Positions 8,704-17,126 are shown, counted from the stretch's first letter. The stretch: DNA of 28,734 nucleotides from CAYQTL01 sp964420405 (GCA_964420405.1 CAYQTL010000065.1:1-28734), one strand, 5' to 3'. Notes: generated from the sequence alone by a model not told the origin. A program made the numbers and translations.

Positions 8704-10098
8704 TCAGCTCCATCCTCCGGCGTCGTCCTCGAGAACGCCGGTCGCCCGGTCCAGCCGCACCCGCGCCTCGAGCACGTCGAAACGGGCGTCGTCCCGCTGC
8801 GACCGACCGCGGACCACCCGCGCCTCCGCGTCGAGCACCTCCGAGCCGGTGCCGACGCCGTTGCGGTAGCGGTCCCGGGCCACCTCGAGCTCCTGCACGG
8901 CGAGGTCGAAGGCGGTGCGCGCCAGCTCCAGCCGCCGCCGGCTCTCCGCCAGGTCGTACCAGGCGCTGCGAACCTCGAGCCGGACGGCGGCCGCAGTGTC
9001 CAGCCGCCGCCGCTGTGCCGCGTCCGCCCGGTGCTCGAGGACCCTGGCCTCGGCCCGCGCGCGGCCGCCGTCGAACATCTTCCACCGGACGCTCAACGAG
9101 GCCGACAGGTACGCCTCCTCCACGAGCACGTCGTTCTCCAGGTAGCTGTAGGCCGCACCTGCACCGAGGTGCGGTCGCACCTCGCCCCGTCGGATCGCGG
9201 CCCGCCGCCGCAACGCCCGCGTCTCGGCGTCCAGCCGGGCGAGCTCGGACCTCCGCCCGACCGCGGTCTCGACCAGCTCCTCCAGGTCGCCCTCCACGGC
9301 AGGAGGCTCCGGCGTCTGCAGCTCGACGGCGCGGCCGAGGTCGCGGCCCAGCAACCGGTTGTAGCCGGCCTCCGCCAGCGCGAGGGCGTTCTCCGCCGCC
9401 GCCAGCCGGAGCCGGCCGTCGGCGACCGCCACCTCCGCCCGGAGCAGATCGTGACGCGCCACGACTCCCTCGGCCAGCAGGTCGGCGACCACCTCGCGAT
9501 GGGCGGACCGCGCCTCGAGCGAGGCCCGCGCCGACCGCTCGGCCCGGTCGGACCGCAGGACGCCGAGGAATGCTCTCGCCACCTCGAGCCGCAGCTGCGC
9601 CCGGGCGGCGCCGAGCCGCCGCTGCCCGGCTCCGACCGCGGACTCGGCGGCGTCGATGCCGGCGTCGATCCGGCCTCCGGCGTAGATCGGCAGTGTGAGG
9701 GAGGCGGTGGCCACCGCGAAGTCGTCGTGGAACCCGAGGACCACGGGCGGCGTACCCGGGACCGGCAGGCCGAGCACCGTCCGCGGAGGCTCGTCAAGAA
9801 TCGTGTACGCCGCCCAGACCTCGGCGGTCGGCAGCCGCGCGCCCTGCGCCGCGTCGAGCCGCGCCTCGGCCGCCGCCAGCTCGCGCCGGCCCGCCTCGAG
9901 GGCGGGGTTGGCGCCGACGGCGGCTCGCCACGCCTCTGCGAGCGTCTCCGCCGCGGCGCTCGCGGGAGCGACGCAGAGCAGCACCGCGAGGGCCGCTGCC
10001 GCCGCCGGCCGGCCGCGGTCGCGTCGGTCCGAGCCCGACGGCTCCGGCGCCGTCCCCTGCCTGCGGTCTCCGTCCGACGGAGCTCGCCGAGACTCCAT
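8704..10098 (-). CDS. TolC-like outer membrane efflux protein
   Basis: A 464-aa outer-membrane efflux protein. A basic start is followed by a hydrophobic signal segment rich in alanine and leucine, ending ASAAAETLAEAW (about 50-60). Two repeats then follow, each of long amphipathic helices (EAGRRELAAAEARLDAAQG and LELARTAFDLAVQELEVARD regions), with short strands such as PIYAGGRIDAGI and KMFDGGRARAEA typical of the family. Start choice: ATG at 10098 has AGAAGG upstream; ATG at 10119 is possible. It is the first gene of the five-gene exporter operon. Its promoter should lie in the 260 bp facing the divergent HEAT-like gene, but no convincing -35/-10 pair is visible there. Confidence 0.91.
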   Translation of the reverse strand: MESRRAPSDGDRRQGTAPEPSGSDRRDRGRPAAAAALAVLLCVAPASAAAETLAEAWRAAVGANPALEAGRRELAAAEARLDAAQGARLPTAEVWAAYTILDEPPRTVLGLPVPGTPPVVLGFHDDFAVATASLTLPIYAGGRIDAGIDAAESAVGAGQRRLGAARAQLRLEVARAFLGVLRSDRAERSARASLEARSAHREVVADLLAEGVVARHDLLRAEVAVADGRLRLAAAENALALAEAGYNRLLGRDLGRAVELQTPEPPAVEGDLEELVETAVGRRSELARLDAETRALRRRAAIRRGEVRPHLGAGAAYSYLENDVLVEEAYLSASLSVRWKMFDGGRARAEARVLEHRADAAQRRRLDTAAAVRLEVRSAWYDLAESRRRLELARTAFDLAVQELEVARDRYRNGVGTGSEVLDAEARVVRGRSQRDDARFDVLEARVRLDRATGVLEDDAGGWS

Positions 10099-10357
10099 GG
10101 GCGAACCTTCTCCCGACATCAGCCCGCGCCGGCAGCAGGGTGGGCACCACGGCCTCCTGGGTGGTGACCCGATGACAGCCGCAACCGCGACCACCCTCGC
10201 CACCCCGAGTCACCCTGCGCGGGCCGATCCGAAGCCCGGCGCGAGGACCCGCCGACACTGCGGACACGACGCGGGGGTAGGATCGTCATCGACCGCGGCC
10301 GACCGCCCACCGGCGCGGACCGGCGGCTTCAGGCGGCGGCACGGAGGGAGACTCTCC

Positions 10358-11212
10358 ATGGAATTCGAGACGATCGCGGCCCTCGACCCCTGGAACTGGC
10401 CGGAGGACGCCAAGACGATCCTGCTCGGCATCATCCGCGACCACGAGCGCGACGAGGTCGAACGCCAGCTCGCCACCAGGCTCGCAGGCGACATGGTGGT
10501 CGTCGACGACGAGGTGTTCGACGTGCTCCTGGAGGTCGTGTCCAGCAGCGTCGAGACGCCGGAGATGCGGTCGCGGGCCGCCATCGCCATGGGCGCCGCC
10601 CTCGAGGCCGCGGACCTCGAGGGCTTCGACTTCCCCGAGGAGATCCCCATCTCCGAGGCCACCTTCGAGCGCGCCACGACCGTGCTGCACGGCCTCTTCC
10701 AGGACGACACCCTCCCCGACCTCCTGCGGCGGCGGGTCCTGGAGGCGGCCGTCCGCGCGCCGAGGGACTGGCACGAGCACGCGATCCGGGACGCGTGGGC
10801 GTCCGGCGACCCGGAGTGGAGGCTCACCGCCGCGTTCTCGATGGAGTACGTCCTCGGCTTCCAGGACGAGATCCGAGAGGCTCTCGAGAGCGATGACGAG
10901 AAGGTCTTCTACCACGCCGTCATCGCCGCCGGCGCCAACGAGATGAACGAGGCGTGGCCCGCGATCCGCGCGATCCTCGAGGACGACGAGGCCGACACGC
11001 CGCTGCTGCTGGCGGCGATCGAGGCGTCGGTCCTCGCCGCCCCCGTCGAGGCGGGGCCCTACCTCGCCGACCTCCTCGAGGACGAGGACGAGGACATCGC
11101 CGCGGCCGCCCACGAGGCCATCGTCACCGCCGCCACCCTCGATCCCGACGCCGACGACTTCGGCCTGCTCGACACGTTCGACGACCTCGACGACGACGAC
11201 CGTCCCTCCTGA
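10358..11212 (+). CDS. HEAT-repeat-like acidic protein of unknown function
   Basis: A 284-aa cytoplasmic protein with no signal peptide or membrane segment. Repeated helix pairs, for example DLLRRRVLEAAVRAPRDWHEHAIRDAW-like and VFYHAVIAAGANEMNEAWP-like units of about 30-35 residues, look like HEAT/ARM repeats. The tail is very acidic (runs of D and E in the last 60 residues). Start ATG at 10358 has GGAGGGAG 7 bp upstream. It is divergent from the tolC-like gene and followed by a palindromic repeat. HEAT-like proteins of this kind usually serve as protein-protein scaffolds; no partner can be inferred. The repeat assignment rests on helix periodicity only. Confidence 0.75.
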   Translation: MEFETIAALDPWNWPEDAKTILLGIIRDHERDEVERQLATRLAGDMVVVDDEVFDVLLEVVSSSVETPEMRSRAAIAMGAALEAADLEGFDFPEEIPISEATFERATTVLHGLFQDDTLPDLLRRRVLEAAVRAPRDWHEHAIRDAWASGDPEWRLTAAFSMEYVLGFQDEIREALESDDEKVFYHAVIAAGANEMNEAWPAIRAILEDDEADTPLLLAAIEASVLAAPVEAGPYLADLLEDEDEDIAAAAHEAIVTAATLDPDADDFGLLDTFDDLDDDDRPS

Positions 11213-11477
11213 GCAGGCGCGGCGCCCGGACTCCGGCGACCTCCTCGAACCGTCCAAGCTCCAGTGCCGGCCGGTAGCCGGCGCGACGAGCGCCGTTCGC
11301 GGGCCCGCTCCGCCAGCTTCCAGCTGGCATGCGTTGCAGGCCGACCCATCTCGCCGGGACGTCGCCTGCCGCCTGGAAGCCGACCTCCCCCGTGCCGGGC
11401 CCCGCGACGGCATCATCTGAGCACCGCCGGAGGTCTCGACCGCTGCCGCTCCGGTGCGGAGACGGTTCCCTTCGCCC
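11213..11477. repeat. Convergent gene interval with two copies of the palindromic element
   Basis: The space between the HEAT-like gene and the convergent transporter gene holds a hairpin at 11265-11282 (TGCCGGCCGGTAGCCGGCGC). A second unit at 11310-11384 runs from the CGCCAGCTTCCAGCTGGC stem, through a GCGTTGCAGGCCGAC body, to CCTGCCGCCTGGAAGCCGAC. Its flanks have lost the exact GTAGCGCC/GGCGCTAC borders, so these are older copies. Their place between two converging 3' ends fits a bidirectional terminator or mRNA-end role, which is inference. Confidence 0.72.
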
Positions 11478-12362
11478 CTACCGCTCGGCCCGATCGGTGA
11501 GCACCAGCGCGACTCCCGCCGCGGCGATCGCCATCCCGACGAGGTCGCCGACCGCCGGCACCTCGCCGAACGCCACGAACGTCATCACCATCGTCACCGG
11601 CGGGCTCAGGTAGAACAGGCTCGCCACCCAGGTCGTGTCGCGCCGCTCGAGCAGCAGCCACATCAGGCCGTACGCCCCGAGCGACACCGCGACCACCAGC
11701 CAGACCATCGCGGCGATGAAGGTCGGGGTCCACTCCGTGGCGAGCCCCTCGAGCACCACCGCCAGCGGAGCCATCACCACCGTCGTGGCCGCGCACTGCA
11801 CCAGCATGTCCGTCATCGGCGGCATCGTCGCCGCCCGCGCGACCGTCGCCCGCCGCTGCACGAGGCTCGCCGCCGTGATCGCCACCACCGAGCCGAACGG
11901 CACCAGGTACGCCAGCCACGGAACCGAAGGGTCGTACGCCGCCCGCGCCCCGACCGCGACCACCACCCCCGCGAAACCGACCACCAGCCCGACCCAACGC
12001 CGCAGCGACGTCGGCTCCCCCACCACCGGCCCCGACAGCGCGCCCGTCGCGAGCGGCTGCAGCGCCGTCACCAGCGCCACCAGCCCCGCCGGAACGCCCA
12101 CGTCGAGCGCCACCAGCACGCACCCCAGCCACCCGCCGTGGGCCAGGACGCCGACCACCGCCGACCGCGTCGCCGCCGCCCGGCTCCGGGGCCACTCGCC
12201 GGCCACCGCCACCGCCACCACGAGCAGCGCCGTCAGCGCGAGGTAGCGCCACAGCAGCAGCGTGAACGGCCCGGCGTCGGGAAGCCCGAACAGCGCCCCC
12301 ACGAAGCCCGAGTTCCACAGCAGCACGAAGCCGCCCGCGATCCAGACCGTCGTCGCCCGCAC
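11478..12362 (-). CDS. DMT/EamA-family transporter
   Basis: A 294-aa inner-membrane protein of the drug/metabolite transporter superfamily. It has about ten hydrophobic segments arranged as two EamA repeats. The first opens VWIAGGFVLLWNSGFVGALFG and includes the PFTLLLWRYLALTALL segment. The second closes with WVASLFYLSPPVTMVMTFVAFGE, a conserved EamA stretch. The start is taken as the GTG at 12362 (GTGCGGGCGACGACG), which gives the usual family length. The open frame continues upstream to 12599, but that part reads through a palindromic repeat and has no protein character. No strong ribosome-binding site is seen, so the start is uncertain by some residues. It is a single gene; the substrate is not predictable. 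Confidence 0.88.
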   Translation of the reverse strand: MRATTVWIAGGFVLLWNSGFVGALFGLPDAGPFTLLLWRYLALTALLVVAVAVAGEWPRSRAAATRSAVVGVLAHGGWLGCVLVALDVGVPAGLVALVTALQPLATGALSGPVVGEPTSLRRWVGLVVGFAGVVVAVGARAAYDPSVPWLAYLVPFGSVVAITAASLVQRRATVARAATMPPMTDMLVQCAATTVVMAPLAVVLEGLATEWTPTFIAAMVWLVVAVSLGAYGLMWLLLERRDTTWVASLFYLSPPVTMVMTFVAFGEVPAVGDLVGMAIAAAGVALVLTDRAER

Positions 12363-12785
12363 CGGAAGACGGTAGCACCGCACGCGCGACCGGGCCCGGA
12401 CCGCCGCCCACCGCCATCGTCCAGCTGACAGCCCCCGCACCGCCGCCTTCCCGGTGGCACGCTTCGCGGGCCGTCGCGGGCTCCCGCAGGGCGGAGCACC
12501 GGGCTCGAGCGGCAGCCTGCCCGCCGGAATCCGGCGCCACGGGAGAGGCTGCGGTTGAGGCCACGGAGGGTCGAAGGGGGTGGGAGGCGTTGCCATCAAC
12601 CGCAGCGCGGCCGACCCGGGGCGAACGTGGCTCCGGTTGAGACCGGACGCCGAGTCGAGCGGGCCCGGACACCGATCCGTTCGACTGCGGACATCTCGGC
12701 GGTCGGGTCGCGACGGCGTCCCCGATGGTCGGGAAGGTGTCCTCGCACATCGGGACGCACAACCAGGACTCGGTGCGTTCGTCCG
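12363..12785. other. Gene-free interval containing one repeat element
   Basis: This lies between the transporter start and the response-regulator stop. 12439-12540 is a palindromic element (first stem CCGCCTTCCCGGTGG, body GCACGCTTCGCGGGC...GGAGCACCGGGCTCG, last stem CCGCCGGAATCCGGCGCC). The rest, 12541-12785, has open frames on both strands but no protein, RNA or promoter signature that I can recognise. Confidence 0.5.
12439..12540. repeat. Palindromic repeat element copy
   Basis: Matches the 20212-20415 copies in its body (GGAGCACCGGGCTCG) and overall spacing. Its terminal hairpins are altered but still paired. It sits just upstream of the transporter gene and explains the spurious N-terminal extension of that frame. 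Confidence 0.7.
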
Positions 12786-14171
12786 CTACGGCTCGTCCTC
12801 GAGGCGGCGGTAGAGGGTCCGTCGGCTGACGCCTAGCAATGGCGCGGCGCGGCGCTTGTTGCCGCCCACGCGGTCGAGCACCCACCGCATGTAGAGACGC
12901 TCGATCTCTCGCAGCGTCGGGATCGGGTCACCCTGGAGACGATCGGGCGGGATGAACGAGAACGGATCCGTCTCACCGGCATGGGCCGACTCGTGGTCGC
13001 GGATCCTCCGCGGGAGATGCTCGATGCCGAGCTCCGGCGCGCCGCAAAAGGTGACGGCGCGTTCGATCGCATTTTTCAGCTCCCGCACGTTTCCTGGAAA
13101 CGGGTAGCAGCGCAGACGACGCATGGCCCGGGGCGTGACACCCACGATCCTCTTGTTCATCCGCAACGAGAATCTACTCACGAAGTGTCCCGTGAGGAGC
13201 TCGAGGTCGTCCTCGCGCTCGCGCAGCGGCGGGACCCGCAGGATGAACGTCTCAAGACGGTAGAACAGATCCTCGCGGAATCGGCTCTCGCGGACGGCCT
13301 CCTCGATGTTGCGGTTGGTGGCCGCGATGATGCGGGTGTCGACCGTGCGCCGCCGGCCGCCCCCGACCGGCCGGACCTCACCGTCCTCGATCACGCGCAG
13401 CAGCTTCGCCTGGAGCTCGATCGGCATCTCCGAGATCTCGTCGAGGAAGAGGCTGCCGTGGTGCGCCTCGGCGAACAGCCCTTCGCGGTCCCGTGACGCG
13501 CCAGTGAAGGCGCCTCGCGCATGCCCGAAGAACTCCGATTCCATAAGCTCCGACGGGATGCCTGCGCAGTTGACCGCGGTGAACGGCCCGCCGGCGCGGC
13601 GACTCTCCTCGTGAACGGCCCGCGCCACCAGCTCCTTGCCTGAACCGCTCTCCCCCACGACCAGGACCGGCCCGCCGGCGCGGGCCACCTGGCGGACCTG
13701 ATCGAACAGCCGCCGCATCGCCTCACTCTGCGCGATCATGCCGTGGAACTGGTCGCCGTCGAGAAGCTCGCGATATCTCTCGACGCTCTGTCGGAGCGCG
13801 CGCGTGTCGAGGACACGTGAGACGCTGAGGCGGAAGTGGTCCAGGTCCAGCGGCTTGGTCAGGAAGTCGTCGGCGCCAGCCTTGAGCGCCTCGACCGCGC
13901 GGGACACGGTACCGAACGCCGTGATCATGATGAAGGACGGCGGCGGCTCCAGCTTGCGAGTCTGCCGCAGGAGTGCCAGACCGTCCGCGCCCGGCAGGCG
14001 GAGGTCACTGGCGATCAGGTCGGCGGATCGCCTTTGCAGGAGCGCGATCGCGTCCTCGGCCGAGGCCGCCTCCGCGACGTCGAAACCGAGATCCTGGAGC
14101 TCCTCACGGAGGAGCTCGCGCAGTCCGCCGTCGTCCTCCACCAGGAGGACTCTCGTCGTCTCGGTGGTCAT
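12786..14171 (-). CDS. Sigma54-dependent response regulator (NtrC family)
   Basis: A 461-aa transcription activator with three domains. The receiver (1-125) has acidic pocket E12/D13, phospho-acceptor D56, T84 and K106. The AAA+ ATPase (about 145-375) has Walker A GESGSGKE (173-180), the sigma54-contact loop GAFTGA (220-225) and Walker B LFLDE (241-245). A Fis-type helix-turn-helix (about 430-461) ends RRAAPLLGVSRRTLYRRLED. All catalytic elements are present, so it should be active. Its ATG at 14171 overlaps the kinase stop (ATGA), making kinase and regulator one operon. The likely target is the divergent DUF4168-like gene, which has a near-consensus sigma54 promoter at 15848-15863. Signal unknown. 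Confidence 0.95.
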   Translation of the reverse strand: MTTETTRVLLVEDDGGLRELLREELQDLGFDVAEAASAEDAIALLQRRSADLIASDLRLPGADGLALLRQTRKLEPPPSFIMITAFGTVSRAVEALKAGADDFLTKPLDLDHFRLSVSRVLDTRALRQSVERYRELLDGDQFHGMIAQSEAMRRLFDQVRQVARAGGPVLVVGESGSGKELVARAVHEESRRAGGPFTAVNCAGIPSELMESEFFGHARGAFTGASRDREGLFAEAHHGSLFLDEISEMPIELQAKLLRVIEDGEVRPVGGGRRRTVDTRIIAATNRNIEEAVRESRFREDLFYRLETFILRVPPLREREDDLELLTGHFVSRFSLRMNKRIVGVTPRAMRRLRCYPFPGNVRELKNAIERAVTFCGAPELGIEHLPRRIRDHESAHAGETDPFSFIPPDRLQGDPIPTLREIERLYMRWVLDRVGGNKRRAAPLLGVSRRTLYRRLEDEP

Positions 14172-15703
14172 TCCGTCGCTCCTTCGCGAGGGCCGTCCGG
14201 CGGACCTCCGCCCGCAGATCCGGCCGCGGGAAGGACGATCCGGAACAGCGCACCACCCAGCGCGCTGTCGGCCACCTCCACGCGACCGCCGTGCTCTTCG
14301 ACGATCCTGTAGACCAGCGACAGCCCCAGCCCGGTTCCCTCCCCCGGGCTCTTGGTCGTGAAGAACGGCTCGAACAGCCGCTCTCGCGCGTCGTCGGCCA
14401 CTCCGGGACCGTCATCCTCCACCGTGAAGGCGACCTCTCCGTCGTCGGGGGACCATGTGGCACGGACCCGGCCTCCCGACGCGGCCTGGAGCGCGTTCTG
14501 CAGGAGATTCCCGAGCGCCTGCTCGAACCGGAAGGGATCGACCCTGACATCCGGGGCCGGCGACGGACCTTCGACCGCAACCGATGCCCCCCGACCCAGG
14601 TCCTGCCCGGCGCAGGACGACACGGCGGACTGGACCAGGAGATCCGCTCGGACGGTGCGCATCCTCTTCACGTGCTCCCGGCCGAGGTCGAGCAGCTGCT
14701 GAACGATCCGCTCCATCCTTCGCACCTCTCGCGTCGTCTCCTCCAGACCACGACGCACCGGTTCGTCGAGGTCACCGCGGAGCATCCGCTGCGCCCTTCC
14801 CGAGATCAGGCTGAGGGGTGTGCCGAGCTCGTGCGCGACCCCGGCGGCGAGCTGCCCGATCGCCGCCAGCTTCTCCGAGCGTTGCAGTCGGCGGGTCAGG
14901 TCGCGCTCTGCCGCAGCGTGCTCCTCCACCTGCCTCTCTGCCGCCTGCATGCTGTCGAGCATGGCGTTGAGCGAGGCGCCGAGACGGGCGATCTCGTCAG
15001 GGCCGCGGACCGGAGACCGGTGCGCCCGCTCTCCCGCCTCGATCCTTCGCATGCTCTCGACGATCCGCGAGAGATGGGAGCCGATCGCACCGTGATGGCC
15101 GTAGACCACCAGAGTGGTGACCAGTCCGAACGCGAGCAGCGCGGCGAGCAGTGCCAGCGCGCGGAGCCGACCGACGTACTCGGCGAAGTCGCGGGCGCGC
15201 CGCGTCACCTGGAGCACCCCGATGATGCGGGCGCCGGAGTCGGTCAGCGGCACGAAGTAGGAGTAGACGTCGCGACCGGCGATCTGACCGTACTCGCCGC
15301 GCTCGTCCCCCTCGCGCGCGAGCCTCGAGACGCGCTTCTGCGAGGGGAGGGTGTCGTCGCGCCCCGCCGTCGCGATCGTGGCGCCGTCGGAGTCGTACAC
15401 GTACGCCCCGTAGACGCGGTCGATGCTGAACGCCGCCTCGAGCGCCTGCTCCACCGATCCGAGCCGGTTCTGCTCGAGGGCGCGGCTCAACGCCGGCTGG
15501 ATCGCCCGTGCCACCAGCTCGACGTCCTCCTGGAGCCTGCGTTCGATCTGACTCTCGAGCCCTCGAAGAGCGACGGTCCCGACTGCGGTCAGCACGAGGG
15601 CCAAAGGCAGGATCACGTAGACGACCAAAGCGGCACGGAGGCTGAGCCGGGGAGACCACAGGTGTCGCCGCGCTCCGGGTGGAGTGGGTTGCCGAATGCT
15701 CAC
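14168..15703 (-). CDS. NtrB/AtoS-like membrane sensor histidine kinase
   Basis: A 511-aa two-pass kinase. TM1 is at about 22-46, followed by a periplasmic Cache/PAS-like sensor at 47-180 (AYVYDSDGATIATAG and YFVPLTDSGARIIGVLQVT strands). TM2 is at 181-202, then a HAMP linker. In the HisKA domain the phospho-acceptor is H291 in the H-box AHELGTPLSL. The HATPase domain has N-box NLLQNALQA, G1 DDGPGV, F-box FEPFFTTK and G2 GTGLGLSLV. The start is set at GTG 15703 (SIRQPTPP follows); an ATG at 15811 in frame lies inside the divergent regulatory region and is less likely. It phosphorylates the co-encoded regulator. The HELGTP H-box groups it with kinases that partner sigma54 activators. Confidence 0.93.
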   Translation of the reverse strand: MSIRQPTPPGARRHLWSPRLSLRAALVVYVILPLALVLTAVGTVALRGLESQIERRLQEDVELVARAIQPALSRALEQNRLGSVEQALEAAFSIDRVYGAYVYDSDGATIATAGRDDTLPSQKRVSRLAREGDERGEYGQIAGRDVYSYFVPLTDSGARIIGVLQVTRRARDFAEYVGRLRALALLAALLAFGLVTTLVVYGHHGAIGSHLSRIVESMRRIEAGERAHRSPVRGPDEIARLGASLNAMLDSMQAAERQVEEHAAAERDLTRRLQRSEKLAAIGQLAAGVAHELGTPLSLISGRAQRMLRGDLDEPVRRGLEETTREVRRMERIVQQLLDLGREHVKRMRTVRADLLVQSAVSSCAGQDLGRGASVAVEGPSPAPDVRVDPFRFEQALGNLLQNALQAASGGRVRATWSPDDGEVAFTVEDDGPGVADDARERLFEPFFTTKSPGEGTGLGLSLVYRIVEEHGGRVEVADSALGGALFRIVLPAAGSAGGGPPDGPREGATE

Positions 15704-15722
15704 TGTCCGTGGGTCAACCTTC

Positions 15723-15734
15723 GGCACATGTGCC
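15723..15734. promoter_or_regulatory. 12-bp perfect palindrome upstream of kinase gene
   Basis: GGCACATGTGCC is a perfect palindrome 20 bp upstream of the kinase GTG start, in the shared region between the two-component operon and the DUF4168-like gene. It is a candidate regulator-binding site; there is no direct evidence for which protein binds. Confidence 0.4.
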
Positions 15735-15798
15735 AGTATTTCCCCACACCGATGCCTTCTGAAAGGCCGCCGCCACGCCAGATGACTTCGCGGCAAGA

Positions 15799-15823
15799 TC
15801 TCACAGCGCAAAGACTTGTGAGA
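15799..15823. promoter_or_regulatory. Inverted repeat, candidate activator binding site
   Basis: Arms TCTCACA and TGTGAGA (7 bp each, perfect) are separated by 11 bp. The site ends 24 bp upstream of the sigma54 promoter element at 15848. Its dyad form and position suit an NtrC-type dimer site, although such sites are usually 80-150 bp upstream. The neighbouring activator gene is the obvious candidate. Confidence 0.5.
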
Positions 15824-15847
15824 GCATCACCGGCGTTATGGCGCCGC

Positions 15848-15863
15848 TGGCATCGTCGTTGCT
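15848..15863 (+). promoter_or_regulatory. Sigma54 (-24/-12) promoter
   Basis: TGGCATCGTCGTTGCT matches the sigma54 consensus TGGCAC-N5-TTGCW with the GG (15849-15850) and GC (15861-15862) doublets at the required spacing; only C6 differs. Transcription would begin near 15874, leaving a leader of about 55 nt before the ATG at 15929. The adjacent divergent gene pair encodes a sigma54 activator and its kinase. Confidence 0.82.
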
Positions 15864-15928
15864 TCCTGGCTGGTCGCGCACGAGTGGAGCCCCGCCGGCT
15901 CCGAAACCACACGAGCGAAAGGAGAATC

Positions 15929-16294
15929 ATGAAACACGCAGCTCAGAACCATCTCCTGATCCTGGCCCTGGTCGCCGTCTGCGCAATGGCGCTTCCGGCG
16001 GTGGCCCAGGATCCTTCGGACGCGAAGCTTGAAGCCGTCGCGCACTCGTACGTCGACATCATGGAGATCCAGCAGGAGTACGGTCCGAAGATCGAAGCGG
16101 CCGAGACGCCGGAAGAGGCTCAGGCCGTGCAGCAGGAAGCGTCCGAGCAGATCGTCGAGGCGATCGAGGAACGGGACGGCGTGACGGTTGACGAGTACAA
16201 CCAGATCATGGGCGAGGTCCAGGAGGACAAGCAGCTCAGGAGTCGCCTGATCGCGGCCATCGATCGCGCCATGGCCGACCGTGACGAAGGCTGA
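15929..16294 (+). CDS. Small secreted DUF4168-like protein
   Basis: A 121-aa protein with a signal peptide (HLLILALVAVCAMALPAVAQ, likely cut after AQ at residue 27). A helical mature domain of about 94 residues follows, with the DUF4168 pattern: an opening SYVDIMEIQQEY helix, a middle EEAQAVQQEASEQIVEAIE helix, then GVTVDEYNQIM and LRSRLIAAI. DUF4168 proteins are periplasmic or secreted helical proteins without an assigned function. AAAGGAGAATC before the ATG is a strong ribosome-binding site. The gene stands alone between a sigma54 promoter and an intrinsic terminator, divergent from an NtrC/NtrB-like pair, which suggests it is the pair's dedicated output. The role may be in the envelope response; that is inference. 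Confidence 0.85.
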   Translation: MKHAAQNHLLILALVAVCAMALPAVAQDPSDAKLEAVAHSYVDIMEIQQEYGPKIEAAETPEEAQAVQQEASEQIVEAIEERDGVTVDEYNQIMGEVQEDKQLRSRLIAAIDRAMADRDEG

Positions 16295-16320
16295 CGCGAG
16301 TCCAACCCGAAGCCGTCCGG

Positions 16321-16353
16321 CGGCCCCGCCGATTTGGCGGGGCCGTTCTTCTT
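16321..16353 (+). terminator. Rho-independent terminator
   Basis: A perfect 10-bp GC stem (CGGCCCCGCC / GGCGGGGCCG) with a 5-nt GATTT loop is followed at once by TTCTTCTT. It lies 27 bp after the stop codon of the DUF4168-like gene and ends that one-gene transcript. Confidence 0.92.
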
Positions 16354-16619
16354 GGGCCGGCCCGCTCGGTGGTCGGCCGACCGGACTTCTGATCGGGTGG
16401 GCCGTCCCTCATCCGGAGCACCGTACGCGCTGACGGATGACACGCCGCTGAGTCGAGCTCCACGACGACCTCGGAGCCATCGCCCATCGGCAGAACGGCC
16501 CTCACCGCGCCGCCACCGTTGTCCGCTCCCTCTGGGCAGCATCGTCTTCTCCGCGACGCCCGGTTTCTCTTCGCCGGTCCCCAGACCGGCATGTGCAGGG
16601 TGCGGCACGGTCTCGAACG
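16354..16619. other. Decayed or non-coding stretch
   Basis: No intact gene. The minus-strand frame downstream of the phosphotransferase remnant stays open to 16236, but apart from a short VRAVLPMGDGSEVVVEL patch it has no recognisable protein character. It is probably degraded coding DNA. Confidence 0.35.
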
Positions 16620-16830
16620 CTCCACCAGCCGCTCCCGCCCGTGGCCGTGGCCGAACGGCCGTCGCGAGCCGCGCGTCACGATCGCGACGTCGTACGCCGG
16701 GTCGCCCAGGCAAGAGTACTCCCAGGTGATCAGCTACTCCCAGTCGATCAGCCCCCACTCGGACTGACCGTCCACCGGGAGAGCGAACAAGAAACGGCCT
16801 TCCTCGCGAATGAACGGACTGTGCGGCGGT
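16620..16830 (-). pseudogene. Remnant of an APH-like phosphotransferase
   Basis: On the minus strand GRFLFALPVDGQ...GLIDWE is followed by a TAG, then in the same frame LITWEYSCLGDPAYDVAIV and TRGSRRPFG. The block IDWEY-x3-GDPAYDxAIVTRG is the metal-binding C-terminal motif of aminoglycoside/choline-type phosphotransferases (APH fold). The catalytic-loop half and N-terminal lobe are missing. The stop arises from an 18-bp tandem duplication (16717-16752) that turns the TAC of WEY into TAG at the junction. The reading frame is otherwise conserved across the break, so the lesion may be recent relative to loss of the 5' end. Confidence 0.65.
16717..16752. repeat. 18-bp tandem duplication inside phosphotransferase remnant
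   Basis: TACTCCCAGGTGATCAGC (16717-16734) and TACTCCCAGTCGATCAGC (16735-16752) lie head to tail with two differences. On the minus strand they encode LITWE and LIDWE, and the junction forms the TAG that breaks the frame. Confidence 0.9.
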
Positions 16831-17126
16831 CGGAGGGCGCCGCCTCGGCCGGGCGTCCGAGCGGCCCGACGGCATCCTCCCTCCAGCCTGCCTCCTGATC
16901 GGCGGGCGGGTTCAGGCCGTCGGCTGAGGATCGCGGTTCCTGGGGGAGGTGTGCCCAGTCGCCTCGCCGACGGTCCCAAGAACCCTCCCCGTCGTCGGCG
17001 GACACCCGGACTGGCGTCCTGCTCCCCCTGTCGACGACTGGAACCCGGCCTGGACACCCGCTCCCGTCCAGATCCTGGGCCTGAACCCAGTGGAAGGCCA
17101 CCAGCAGTGCGAACGGAACTTCCCAT
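16831..17126. other. Non-coding stretch between two gene remnants
   Basis: The minus-strand frame of the rtcA fragment stays open across this interval, but the translation (arginine, glycine and proline rich) matches neither RtcA nor a phosphotransferase in any frame that I can recognise. It is probably the deletion and decay scar joining the two remnants. Confidence 0.35.

Noticed and set aside
11413..12885. Minus-strand 490-codon frame overlapping the DMT transporter and regulator end
   Set aside because: It is out of frame with the transporter's membrane segments and is low-complexity R/G/A rich; a shadow.
15765..15780. Minus-strand sigma54-like promoter for the kinase operon (TGGCGTGGCGGCGGCC)
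   Set aside because: The GG and GC doublets have the right spacing, but the TT before GC and the CAC after TGG are missing; such matches are common in GC-rich DNA.
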